The notes under the pieces are model-generated. The model had not been told where the DNA came from. It saw only the letters and a program-made list of their open reading frames with translations, and did not search any database. A DNA stretch of 64,000 nt, taken from positions 806,001 to 870,000 of the forward strand of contig NZ_JAJDOP010000001.1 in the NCBI RefSeq assembly GCF_020595095.1, in the 5' to 3' direction. This stretch comes from Microvirga rosea (GTDB lineage: Bacteria > Pseudomonadota > Alphaproteobacteria > Rhizobiales > Beijerinckiaceae). Shown here one piece after another: positions 17,051 through 25,723 of this stretch (position 1 is the first letter of the stretch; every line of letters starts with the position of its first letter). Made by a program: the position numbers and the translations under genes.

Positions 17051-18334
17051 ATGCGGAACGTGCGCGACAGGCTGGAAGAAATCTTGGAGCGGTTGGATCG
17101 GCGCGCGGACGAAGAGCGTGTTTATCTGAGACTTTATGCCGATGCGGCCCGCGCGGCGGCCGATGCTGCCGATGCCCGGCGGCGATGTGGGATTTCTCTC
17201 GGCCCTCTCGACGGAGCCCTCGTGTCCATCAAGGATCTCCTCAATGTTGCCGGTGAACCCACAACTGCGGGCTCTGTCGTGTTGAGCCGCCGCCCCGCTG
17301 CGACCGAGGATGCCGTCGTCGTGAGGCGTCTGCGCTGCGCGGGTGCTGTCATTCTCGGCAAGACCAATATGGTCGAGTTCGCATTTTCAGGGATCGGCCT
17401 CAATCCCCATTTCGGAACGCCGGGAAATGCGACCGACCCTGATCGCGTCCCAGGCGGCTCATCATCGGGCGCCGGGGTCGCAGTGGCGGAGGGAACCAGC
17501 GACATCTCCATCGGCAGCGACACGGGCGGATCCGTCAGAATCCCGGCAGCCTTCAACGGTGTCGTCGGGTTCAAGCCGACCGCTCGGCGCATTCCCCTGG
17601 AAGGGGCATTCCCGCTTTCTTATTCCCTGGACTCGTTGGGACCTCTCGCGCGAGACGTTGCCGGTTGCGCGGCAGCTGATGCCGTCATGGCCGGTGACGA
17701 GGTTTCGCCGCTGTCCGACATTCCGCTGTCAGGTGCCCGGGTCGGTATTCCCCGGGGACGTCTCTTTGCTGAAACGGAAGCGCTTGTCGGTGACGCTTTC
17801 GAGAACAGTCTTCGGACGCTCTCCGCCAGCGGCGCGCACGTTGCCGAGTGCGATATCGAAGACCTTCTGGAGGAAATGAGAGAGGCGACGTCCCTTGCGT
17901 CCATCGCGTCTGTTGAAGCCGCGGAGATTCATGCGGACTGGATCGATGACGAGGCGATTGACCCGCGCGTTCGGAAGTGGGTCGCCCTGAGGCGCAGCGT
18001 TCCCGCTCATTCCTACATTCGAATGATGCGAAAGCGCGCTGAGCTGGTGGAGAAGATGGATAAACGCCTGGCATCTTGGGATGTGCTGGCGCTGCCAACG
18101 ACCGCCGTTACGGCACCGTTGATGGCGCCTCTGGTGGCCGATGAGAAACTCTACAACAAGACTGATACGCTTGTCCTTCGCAATACGACTCCTGCCAACC
18201 AGTTCGATTTGACGGCAATTTCATTGCCGCTCCCGGGTCGCCCGAGGCCTGTTGGTCTGATGCTTGTTGCCCGTCGCGGAGGCGACCGGCGACTCCTCAG
18301 CATCGCAAGCCGTGTCGAGAACGCCCTGTTGTGA
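17051..18334 (+). CDS. Amidase (amidase-signature family)
   Basis: A 427-residue amidase-signature hydrolase. The full Ser-cisSer-Lys triad is visible: Lys61 in SIKDLLNVAG, Ser137 in PGGSSSGAGV and Ser161 in GSDTGGSVRIPA. The family hydrolyses amides to acid and ammonia. An in-frame TTG at 17000 sits inside the terminator stem and is unlikely, so the ATG at 17051 is used, although no clear ribosome-binding site precedes it. It follows the PLP gene on the same strand but lies behind a terminator, so it may have its own promoter or depend on read-through. The neighbourhood suggests it acts on the same amide-type nutrient. It is not part of GatCAB here, as gatB and gatC are absent. Confidence 0.87.
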   Translation: MRNVRDRLEEILERLDRRADEERVYLRLYADAARAAADAADARRRCGISLGPLDGALVSIKDLLNVAGEPTTAGSVVLSRRPAATEDAVVVRRLRCAGAVILGKTNMVEFAFSGIGLNPHFGTPGNATDPDRVPGGSSSGAGVAVAEGTSDISIGSDTGGSVRIPAAFNGVVGFKPTARRIPLEGAFPLSYSLDSLGPLARDVAGCAAADAVMAGDEVSPLSDIPLSGARVGIPRGRLFAETEALVGDAFENSLRTLSASGAHVAECDIEDLLEEMREATSLASIASVEAAEIHADWIDDEAIDPRVRKWVALRRSVPAHSYIRMMRKRAELVEKMDKRLASWDVLALPTTAVTAPLMAPLVADEKLYNKTDTLVLRNTTPANQFDLTAISLPLPGRPRPVGLMLVARRGGDRRLLSIASRVENALL

Positions 18335-18384
18335 CGATGAACAGGGTATTCTCAGACACGGATTTTCTCGTCGATAGCGAAGAC

Positions 18385-18960
18385 CTACCGAACTCTGACG
18401 CGGGCGCCGTGATAGACGGCGACAGGCCTTACTGACCTAATTGAGCCTACGGTTCGTACGGATGCATAGGGCCGAGCGACCCGGTAAACGGGCCTTGGCT
18501 GATAGACCGTGCGTACCCGATAGGCCCGATAAGGTCTGTAATAGCCCGGATAGTAGCTCACGGCCGGGGCGCTGTAGCCATATGCCGGGTACGTGTAGGC
18601 ATAGGGATAAGAGCCATAGGCCGGATAGGAATATCCTGGAGCATAGTAAGCGTTGCCATATGGGTATGTGCTGGAAGGATACCCATAAGCCGGATAGGAA
18701 TAGGCCGGAGTGGCCGCTGCGGTAACAAGACCGCCGAGAATGGCGCCACCGATCAGGCCGGCCGCCACGGCGCCACCATTGTTCCAACCTCGCCGGTAGT
18801 ATCCAGGGTAGTATCCACCCCGCCAGCCGCCCCATCCACCGCGGTAAAAGCCACCATGATAGTAACCACCATTGAAGCGAGGTTGGGCTTGGGCCTCTTT
18901 AACAGTGGTAAAGGCAACCGCCAAGCATGCGGTGCCAGCAAGGAGAACCGACTTCATCAT
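18385..18960 (-). CDS. Exported Tyr/Gly/Pro-rich low-complexity protein
   Basis: A 191-residue protein of unknown function. A signal peptide spans about residues 1-25 (ending KEAQAQ). It is followed by a Gly/Tyr/Arg-rich stretch (GGYYHGGFYRGGWGGW), a short hydrophobic helix (about 65-85, GGAVAAGLIGGAILGGLV), a long series of Y-P/Y-A-Y repeats, and an Arg/Val-rich basic tail. ATG at 18960 has GGAGA seven bases ahead. The central glycine-zipper-like helix with aromatic repeats suggests a secreted or outer-membrane-associated structural protein; similar small proteins are common in rhizobia without assigned roles. It converges on the amidase gene, 50 bases apart. Confidence 0.7.
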   Translation of the reverse strand: MMKSVLLAGTACLAVAFTTVKEAQAQPRFNGGYYHGGFYRGGWGGWRGGYYPGYYRRGWNNGGAVAAGLIGGAILGGLVTAAATPAYSYPAYGYPSSTYPYGNAYYAPGYSYPAYGSYPYAYTYPAYGYSAPAVSYYPGYYRPYRAYRVRTVYQPRPVYRVARPYASVRTVGSIRSVRPVAVYHGARVRVR

Positions 18961-19202
18961 CGTTCGTCTCCAGAACACCTCAACGGAAGCAGCACTCCGT
19001 TTCCAATAGGTTTAACGCTGCTCTTGATATGTAACTTGATCGAGTTGAGTTCCCTTTTCTTGAAGCTTAGCTTCACAAAAAGTGTTTCATTCTAGTTGTT
19101 CTCTAATGAATACCAGCTGAAGATTTTTGCTGACTTGAATTTGGAGCTCATTGGGACAAGGGAGCATAAATCCGCATGCCTTACTGCTCTTGCTGCCTGT
19201 CG

Positions 19203-19892
19203 TCAGTGTTCAGGTAGCCATCCGTTTTCAGCCGTGCGTTTGAGAAGCGGGGTTCTCAGGACGCCGATCACACGTTCCGGGCAGTCAGGGCCGAAGGTTG
19301 AAAGTTTCTCGCGCCATCGTTCCGTCTGCAACATAGCTGCGCCGATTGCCACAGGCGTAACACCGCAACGCGCAAGAAGCTCGATCGCCGCGGCCATAGA
19401 CGTGCCGCTGCTGATCACATCGTCGACGAGGAGAACACGTCGGTTCTGGATAAGGGGCAGCATTCTAGGGTCGACATAAAGGCTCTTCTTGTGCCCAGGA
19501 CTCGTGATGGACACCAAGGGTACGGACAAGTCGTCACGATACCAGAACTTGCGGGATGTTCCGAGAGGGACATAGCGCGAATGCCCCAGGTACCTTGCTA
19601 CACCTCGCGCAAGCGTGAGGCCGAGGGTTGGCAGCCCAACCACGACATCCGCCTCATGGATCGAAGCCTTCTCGGCAAGGGCCCGGCATAATGCATCTTC
19701 AACCTCGAAGCTGGCCTGATTGATGATCAGAGATGCAAGCGCATGTTGTCCATTGGCCAGCTCTCGGATCGGAAGCAGCAATTGCCGGCCGTTATCGAAC
19801 TGCGCTGGAAAGAAGCCGTGGTGTCCTCCGGGAGGGTGTTGGTCGAATGTCCCTGGAGCGTGAGTCTCTTGCCAGAAGTCGTGAGGGCGCAT
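19203..19892 (-). CDS. Type-I phosphoribosyltransferase
   Basis: A 229-residue phosphoribosyltransferase-domain protein. The PRPP-binding loop RVLLVDDVISSGTSM is complete, preceded by DVVVGLPTLGLTLA, the usual first loop of type-I PRTases. The substrate base cannot be told from the sequence. It is about 1.3 kb from an adenine deaminase and nucleoside hydrolase island, so a purine salvage role is plausible. It is divergent from the M20 amidohydrolase and not in the same operon as the deaminase. About 220 bases upstream of the exported-protein gene and after this gene's stop show nothing recognisable. Confidence 0.78.
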   Translation of the reverse strand: MRPHDFWQETHAPGTFDQHPPGGHHGFFPAQFDNGRQLLLPIRELANGQHALASLIINQASFEVEDALCRALAEKASIHEADVVVGLPTLGLTLARGVARYLGHSRYVPLGTSRKFWYRDDLSVPLVSITSPGHKKSLYVDPRMLPLIQNRRVLLVDDVISSGTSMAAAIELLARCGVTPVAIGAAMLQTERWREKLSTFGPDCPERVIGVLRTPLLKRTAENGWLPEH

Positions 19893-20027
19893 GCAATTTC
19901 TCTACGGGCGCATCAGTGCTAAAACGTCTATAAAGACTCCATGATTCATTCGCCAGAGCCGACGTTTCTATCGGCTTGCGCCCAGTGAGCAGACATCCTG
20001 AACACGGATCCTAGAGGTTAACGCGCC

Positions 20028-21197
20028 ATGTCACTCGTCGATCTGGACAGAGATGAACTTGAATTCCTCCGGAATCTGCGACGGGACCTCCATGCTCATC
20101 CCGAGTTGGGCTTCGAGGAGACGCGCACGAGCGAGATCGTTGCGTCGATTTTATCCGATGCCGGGCTCGAGGTGCATCGCGGCCTTGGTCAAACCGGAGT
20201 TGTAGGGACGTTACGGGTCGGAAATGGCCCCCGCGCCATCGGCTTGAGGGCGGATATGGATGCCCTTGCCATGCCCGAAACGGCGGAGCGTCCTTATCGA
20301 TCACGTCATCCTGGGAAGATGCACGCATGCGGCCATGACGGGCACACCACGCTACTGCTCGGTGCTGCTCGGCATCTCGCAAGAACACAGCGATTCTCCG
20401 GAACCGTTCACTTTATCTTCCAACCGGCAGAGGAGGGACGTGGGGGCGCAAGAAAGATGGTGGAAGATGGCCTCTTCAGCCTGTTTCCCTGTGATGCCGT
20501 CTTCGGCCTCCATAACATGCCCGGTTTGGCGACGGACGAGATGGCCGTCGTTGCAGGACCTCAGCTCGCCTCGTCGGATAGTTGGTTCGTTAATTTCAAA
20601 GGAACCGGCACTCATGGGGCAAAGCCTCATCTCGGAAAGGATCCGATTACCGCGGCGGGCTATTTTCTCACGTCACTGCAGACGATCGTCGGCAGGGTTG
20701 TCGATCCCCTAGAGCCTGCCGTCGTCAGCGCCTGCTCCGTTCAGGCCGGAGATCCGAAGGCTCTGAACGTTATTCCTGATAGTGTTCATATCGGCGGAAC
20801 CGCGCGTGCCTATTCGGCTTTCGTGCGCGCTCAGCTCGAGACGGAGATCGAGCGTCTTGCCCGAGGTGTCGCTCATATGTTCGGAATTGATGTGGAATAC
20901 GAATTTCGCCGCCGCATCCCGCCCGTCGTGAACGATAGAACGATGACGGAGCGAGCCTTTCAGGCCGCGCAAGCCGTGTGCGGAGCAAAGGTGCTGAAGG
21001 ACTTTCCTCCGTCCACGGCAGGCGATGATTTCGCGTTCTTTGCCGAGGCTGTTCCCGGCGCCTATGTCTGGCTTGGAAACGGATCGGCAATCGACGGAGC
21101 CTTGCACCACAATACGGCTTACGACTTCAACGACGATGCCATTCCGACAGGCGTCTCCTTTTGGGTTAGGCTCGTCGAGCAGGAACTGTCGTCATAG
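20028..21197 (+). CDS. M20-family amidohydrolase (M20D, HipO-like)
   Basis: A 389-residue metal-dependent hydrolase of peptidase family M20, subfamily D (hippurate hydrolase, IAA-amino-acid hydrolase, N-acyl-amino-acid amidohydrolase). Metal and catalytic residues are seen: Cys101 and His103 in ACGHDGH, Glu135-Glu136 in FQPAEEG and His162 in GLHNMPG, with a late His in LHHNTAY. Length is normal. It is alone on its strand between a divergent phosphoribosyltransferase and the convergent adenine deaminase, 4 bases apart at the stops. The likely reaction is hydrolysis of an N-acyl amino acid. Start ATG at 20028 lies after a weak AGAGG. Confidence 0.88.
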   Translation: MSLVDLDRDELEFLRNLRRDLHAHPELGFEETRTSEIVASILSDAGLEVHRGLGQTGVVGTLRVGNGPRAIGLRADMDALAMPETAERPYRSRHPGKMHACGHDGHTTLLLGAARHLARTQRFSGTVHFIFQPAEEGRGGARKMVEDGLFSLFPCDAVFGLHNMPGLATDEMAVVAGPQLASSDSWFVNFKGTGTHGAKPHLGKDPITAAGYFLTSLQTIVGRVVDPLEPAVVSACSVQAGDPKALNVIPDSVHIGGTARAYSAFVRAQLETEIERLARGVAHMFGIDVEYEFRRRIPPVVNDRTMTERAFQAAQAVCGAKVLKDFPPSTAGDDFAFFAEAVPGAYVWLGNGSAIDGALHHNTAYDFNDDAIPTGVSFWVRLVEQELSS

Positions 21198-21201
21198 GCC
21201 A

Positions 21202-22989
21202 TCAGGCCAGGACTTCGAGAACGGGTGATTCAAGAACGCTCTTATCCGCAACGTCCGCGATGCCCCGGTCTGTTTGATGAGGGCCTGCGTTGCAGGCAAG
21301 TGTCGCTCCAAAACAGGCCTTGAATACGAGATAGGGCGGTTGCCAGGGGGCGATGCGGTCCATCGCCGCGCGAAGCGCCTTGAAGCCATCGGCGACCTGC
21401 GCCATCTCGGCGTCCGATACCAAGCCGGCAATAGGAAGCTCGAGGACGGCATCGAGTTTGCCACCCGAGGCGACCGCCATGCCACCGCCAGCAGCGATGA
21501 CCGCATTAGCCGCAAGGCACATGTCGCGAGGATTGCTGCCGAACACTGTCAGATTATGACTGTCATGGGACACGGTCGTGCAAAAGGCGCCTGTCCAGTT
21601 ACCCCATCCTGTGAGAATGCCAACGCGCGGGACGCCGGGCATCCGACCATGCCGATGAACAACCGCAATGAAGGTCGAGTCGCTCGGGGCCATGACACGC
21701 CCCTCATGGACCTCCGCGATCGTCTCTCCCCAACGGGTAAAGCGGGGACGGTCGATCGTGGCAACTCTCACGCGTTTCCCCTCCGCCGGAATCGTGAAAT
21801 CATTTTCCGTCAGAGCAGTCAGTTTCATCGTACGGCGAAGGCTGTCGCCTGGATGATCCGGCATGGTTTCTGTCATCACGCCGCCAGCAGCAACCTGCCG
21901 GCCGTTCGCCAGAACATGGCGCGCCTTGAAGTCTTTGAGATCCTCAAACACCACGAGATCCGCCCGGCGTCCGGGCGCCACGAGGCCGAGATCGTTCCGT
22001 CCCAGGCGGCGGGCTGCATTCAAGGTTGCAGCCTGCAACGCCCATTCCGCAGGAAGTCCGTAGCGCACGAGCCGCCGCACGACGTCGTCGAGACCGCCGC
22101 TGTCGTGCAGGTCATCGGGAAATACATCATCCGTGCAGAGCGTCACCGTCTGCGGCAGATGGCCGAGCTGGTTGAGAGCAGCCACGAATTCAGGCAGCAA
22201 ATGGTCATGCGATCCCCGCAACTCGATCGTGAGGCCGGCTCGCAGCTTGGTCATCAGATCGTCCGCGGAAATCAGCTCATGGTCGGAGCTGATCCCGGCA
22301 GCGATGAAAGCGTTCAGATCCGTGCCGGAAAGGCCGCGGGCGTGCCCGCAGACCAACTTGCCGGAATCGAGTCCTGTCTGAACGATCCCCGTCATGCGCG
22401 GATCACGGTCGATCACGCCGCGCATGTTCATAACTTCCGCAACACCGCCGATTTCAGGCCAGGCCAGCATGGTCTCCAGCTCCGCCGGACCGAAATCCGC
22501 TCCGGCGGTTTCGAGGCCCGGTGCCGAGGGGACACAGGAAGGAGCAAGAGCGATCACCCGCAAAGGCAATGGGCCTGAGGCATCGATTGCCCATTGCACC
22601 CCCTCGAGGCCGCTGACGTTGCCGAACTCATGAGGATCCCACACGATGGTCGTCACACCGCGAGGCAGCACGGTTGCCGCATAGGTTCGCGGCGTCACCA
22701 TCGAGCTTTCGATATGCATATGGGTGTCGATGAGGCCGGGCGAGATAAAGCAGCCTCCCGCGTCGAGCTCGGCGGCGGCGCGAAGCGAATCGTCGGGCTC
22801 GTGCACGCTTGCGATAAGCGGCCCAACGAGCCCCACATCCGCGAGGCGCTTCTCTCCCGTCACCATATCGACAAGCGTGCCGCCTTTGATCAGCAGGTCA
22901 AAGGGCACGTCCCCGCGGGCGGCCGCTACGGCGCGATCACGCAAGGACCGTTCATTGAGGTCATGGGGCTCTTGCCGGTGAGCTTTCAT
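21202..22989 (-). CDS. ade: Adenine deaminase
   Basis: A 595-residue adenine deaminase of the amidohydrolase superfamily, converting adenine to hypoxanthine and ammonia. It shows the metal site in IDTHMHIESSMVTP, the family segment IVWDPHEFGNVSGLEG, VCGHARGLSG, and the C-terminal half with HRHGR and GGMAVASGGKL. Full length matches bacterial Ade proteins. Its start overlaps the nucleoside hydrolase stop by 4 bases, making it the last gene of the purine operon. Together they convert adenosine to ribose plus hypoxanthine. Confidence 0.92.
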   Translation of the reverse strand: MKAHRQEPHDLNERSLRDRAVAAARGDVPFDLLIKGGTLVDMVTGEKRLADVGLVGPLIASVHEPDDSLRAAAELDAGGCFISPGLIDTHMHIESSMVTPRTYAATVLPRGVTTIVWDPHEFGNVSGLEGVQWAIDASGPLPLRVIALAPSCVPSAPGLETAGADFGPAELETMLAWPEIGGVAEVMNMRGVIDRDPRMTGIVQTGLDSGKLVCGHARGLSGTDLNAFIAAGISSDHELISADDLMTKLRAGLTIELRGSHDHLLPEFVAALNQLGHLPQTVTLCTDDVFPDDLHDSGGLDDVVRRLVRYGLPAEWALQAATLNAARRLGRNDLGLVAPGRRADLVVFEDLKDFKARHVLANGRQVAAGGVMTETMPDHPGDSLRRTMKLTALTENDFTIPAEGKRVRVATIDRPRFTRWGETIAEVHEGRVMAPSDSTFIAVVHRHGRMPGVPRVGILTGWGNWTGAFCTTVSHDSHNLTVFGSNPRDMCLAANAVIAAGGGMAVASGGKLDAVLELPIAGLVSDAEMAQVADGFKALRAAMDRIAPWQPPYLVFKACFGATLACNAGPHQTDRGIADVADKSVLESPVLEVLA

Positions 22990-23918
22990 CGCGACGCCTC
23001 CTGCCGCAAGGCTTCAAGAATTAATGTTCGTGCTGCCTCGATGTCGATCTCGTCCGCCACATGAGCATTGAAAGCCGCATTGTAACGGATATCGACGATC
23101 GTCCGCCCTCGCGTGTGATACCCGCCGAGTTCGGCCTCGATGCGGGCTGGCCGGAAGCGAACGAGATCCGGTCTGGTGAAGGCGACCGCCGCGATAGGGT
23201 CGTAAAGGGCCATGGCCGGACGGCGGCGCTGAATCGCGATGTCGATGAAGCCTTCGAGCATATCGGCCAGCACCGGCGCGTTCCTGCCTTTTGCTTCGCG
23301 GATCGGGCCGACGGCGGAAGGGGCGACAAGCACCTTGCGGCAGATATCGAGATCGACCATCCGAAGCGGGAGGCCGCTCGCGAGAACGATCGCCAGGGCT
23401 TCCGGATCCGCATAGGCGTTAAACTCCGCTGATGGGGTATGGTTACCTGCGGTTACGCCGCCGCCCATCCAGACAATATCTTGAATCCGTGGCGACAGAT
23501 CGGGACGGGCTAGCGCCAAGGCGGCAATATTGGTCAAGGGGCCGAGGGCCAGGATGCGCCGAGGAGCGCCATCTTCTGTTGAGCCTTCAAGCCAGCGGGA
23601 CATCGCCAGAAACGCGTTGCTTTCCGGCAGCATCTCCGCAGGATCAAAGCTCCGTCCGACAGTCGGAATGCCGCTCGCGCCCAGAACATTCTGGGCCGTG
23701 TCGGACCCTCCAAGGACAGAGGTCGAACGCCCCGTATGAACAGGATGGGACCATCCGAGAGCCTTGGTGGCGCGCGCGGCGTTGTCCTTCACCGTTTCGA
23801 GCGGAGCGTTTCCAAACACCAAGGATATGCCGTCAATCGGCAGGCCCGACTGTTCGACGACCATGATCGCCAGAATGTCGTCAAAGCCCATGTCGGTGTC
23901 GATCCAAACTCCCATCAT
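22986..23918 (-). CDS. Nucleoside hydrolase (IUNH family)
   Basis: A nucleoside hydrolase of about 310 residues that cleaves the N-glycosidic bond of ribonucleosides to base and ribose. The calcium and ribose-binding motif DTDMGFDDILA is at the N-terminus; Met replaces the usual Pro. WMGGGVTAGNHTPSAEFNAYADPEA and a late YDPIAAVAF match the family. A TTG four codons upstream overlaps the ATPase gene, but the paired ATGs at 23918 and 23915 with GTGAGG ahead are better starts. It lies between the importer ATPase and adenine deaminase in one operon. Purine preference is inferred from the deaminase. Confidence 0.88.
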   Translation of the reverse strand: MMGVWIDTDMGFDDILAIMVVEQSGLPIDGISLVFGNAPLETVKDNAARATKALGWSHPVHTGRSTSVLGGSDTAQNVLGASGIPTVGRSFDPAEMLPESNAFLAMSRWLEGSTEDGAPRRILALGPLTNIAALALARPDLSPRIQDIVWMGGGVTAGNHTPSAEFNAYADPEALAIVLASGLPLRMVDLDICRKVLVAPSAVGPIREAKGRNAPVLADMLEGFIDIAIQRRRPAMALYDPIAAVAFTRPDLVRFRPARIEAELGGYHTRGRTIVDIRYNAAFNAHVADEIDIEAARTLILEALRQEASR

Positions 23919-23922
23919 GGCC

Positions 23923-24951
23923 TCACGCAAACCGCGACAGGCGGGCGGCGCCTTCTATCGGCAGGTCGAACGGCACGGCTTCGCCTATATCATAGGAGGA
24001 TCCGGTGGCATCGGCTTCAGCCTTGATGATCCCGAGAGGAGTGTCCAGGAGATATTCCCGTGTCCGGCCGGCAAAGGACGTACCCCGTACCGTTCCCTGG
24101 TATGGCCCCAGGCCCATTTGAACAGCAATGGGCCGCCAGGCAAGTCCCGCCGCTCCAACCGGAGCCGGACTGGATAAACCCACAAGGCCTCGGGGTGTCT
24201 TCAAGTGCCCGTTTTCCAAGGCGAAGACATTCTCGAAGCCCACGAAATCGGCCACGAAGGCCGAGGCCGGGGCGTTATAGATCTCCTCTGGGGTTCCGAT
24301 CTGCTCGATATGCCCGTCCCACATCACGACGATCCGATCGGCAAGCGCCAAGGCCTCGCCCTGGTCGTGCGTCACGAAGATCATGGTGATCCCGCTTTCC
24401 TTTTGCACGCGCTGCAACTCGGCACGCATCTCCAAGCGGAGACGGGCGTCGAGGTTCGACAGCGGCTCATCCAGAAGCAGGACTTTCGGGTCCATCACCA
24501 TGGAGCGCGCCAGGGCGACACGTTGCTGCTGCCCCCCCGAGAGTTCCGCCGGCTTGCGATCCGCGAAGCGGCTGAGGCCAACGGATTTAAGCCCGTCCTG
24601 CACACGCTTCTGCAGTTCACCGCCCGGGATTCTCTTCAACCGAAGCCCGAAGGCGACGTTCTCAAACACCGACAGGTGAGGAAATAGGGCATAGGATTGA
24701 AACACGAGGCCTACGGCACGCTTGTTGGCAGGCATCCGCGTAATGTCGGCGCCATCCAAGAGGATTTTTCCGGAGCGGGGCTTCAGGAGACCTGCGATCG
24801 AGCGCATCGTGGTCGTCTTGCCGCAACCCGACGGTCCCAGCAGAGCAACGAGCTCTCCCCGCCCGATGCTGAGGTCAAGGTCCTTGATGGCAGGCGTATC
24901 CCCATAGGCGAGGGTCAGCCGCTCGAGGCGAAGGAAGGATGCATCAGACAT
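23923..24951 (-). CDS. ABC transporter ATP-binding protein (PotA-like)
   Basis: A 342-residue ATPase of the spermidine/putrescine/iron importer class. Walker A is GPSGCGKTT, signature LSGGQQQRVALA, Walker B VLLLDEPLSNLDA, and the switch His lies in FVTHDQGEA. A C-terminal TOBE-like domain follows (ENVFALENGHL onwards). It overlaps the permease gene by 8 bases and ends just before the nucleoside hydrolase. Because it is embedded in a nucleoside-cleaving operon, the transported solute is more likely a nucleoside than a polyamine. Confidence 0.9.
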   Translation of the reverse strand: MSDASFLRLERLTLAYGDTPAIKDLDLSIGRGELVALLGPSGCGKTTTMRSIAGLLKPRSGKILLDGADITRMPANKRAVGLVFQSYALFPHLSVFENVAFGLRLKRIPGGELQKRVQDGLKSVGLSRFADRKPAELSGGQQQRVALARSMVMDPKVLLLDEPLSNLDARLRLEMRAELQRVQKESGITMIFVTHDQGEALALADRIVVMWDGHIEQIGTPEEIYNAPASAFVADFVGFENVFALENGHLKTPRGLVGLSSPAPVGAAGLAWRPIAVQMGLGPYQGTVRGTSFAGRTREYLLDTPLGIIKAEADATGSSYDIGEAVPFDLPIEGAARLSRFA

Positions 24952-25723
24952 AGCGGGAGAACCCTAGGAAGCGTTCGGCAAGAAAGACGATGCCGATGGA
25001 CATGAAAGCAAGGAGAGCGGACAAAGCCGCCACGGACGGGTCATAGGTCGTCTCGAGATAAGCGAGCATATCGATCGGAAGTGTGCGGATCCCGGGACCC
25101 GAGAGGAAAAGCGAAACCGGAACCTGATTGAAGCTCGTCACGAAGCCCAGAATGAAGGCGGCCAGAATGCCGCCCCGGATGTTCGGAAGCACAACCCGGA
25201 TGAATGCTCCGAGGCGTGAGCATCCCAAGAGGACGGCAGCCTCCTCGATGTCGCTGCGGAGATTGGCCATGCTGGCGGACACGACGCGTACGGCATACGG
25301 CAGAACAAGGGCCGTATGAGCAAGGAAGAGGGCCAGGGTCAGGTTGAAACCGAAAGGGATGACCAGATAACGAAGAAGGGCCAAGCCGACGACGATGCCC
25401 GGGACGATGATGGGAGCCGATACGATCGTCCGGATCGCTTCTCCGAGCGGTAGCTTATACCTGGCGAGCGCATAGGAGACCGGAGTGCCGATCACGAGCG
25501 CCGCCAATGTGCCGAAGATCGCCAGCATCATCGACATGACGAAACTCGACCGGAAACTCTCGATTTCGAAAACCTTCAGCACCCACTTGAAGGAAAAGCC
25601 CTGGGGCGGAAAGGCCAGCGTCTCGCCGGCCGAGAGAGAGGCCGCAACGATGATGAAAAAGGGTCCGATCAGGAAGATCATGACCACGGCCAAGATCGTC
25701 GTCGATAGAATGCGGGAGGTCAT
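24944..25723 (-). CDS. ABC transporter permease (PotC-like)
   Basis: A 259-residue inner-membrane permease of the BPD_transp_1 family with about six membrane segments and the coupling loop IEEAAVLLGCSRLGAFIRVVLPNIRGG. It resembles the PotC-type second permease. Its start overlaps the stop of the upstream permease by 4 bases, and its stop overlaps the ATPase start. It completes the import channel of the purine operon. Confidence 0.9.
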   Translation of the reverse strand: MTSRILSTTILAVVMIFLIGPFFIIVAASLSAGETLAFPPQGFSFKWVLKVFEIESFRSSFVMSMMLAIFGTLAALVIGTPVSYALARYKLPLGEAIRTIVSAPIIVPGIVVGLALLRYLVIPFGFNLTLALFLAHTALVLPYAVRVVSASMANLRSDIEEAAVLLGCSRLGAFIRVVLPNIRGGILAAFILGFVTSFNQVPVSLFLSGPGIRTLPIDMLAYLETTYDPSVAALSALLAFMSIGIVFLAERFLGFSRYV

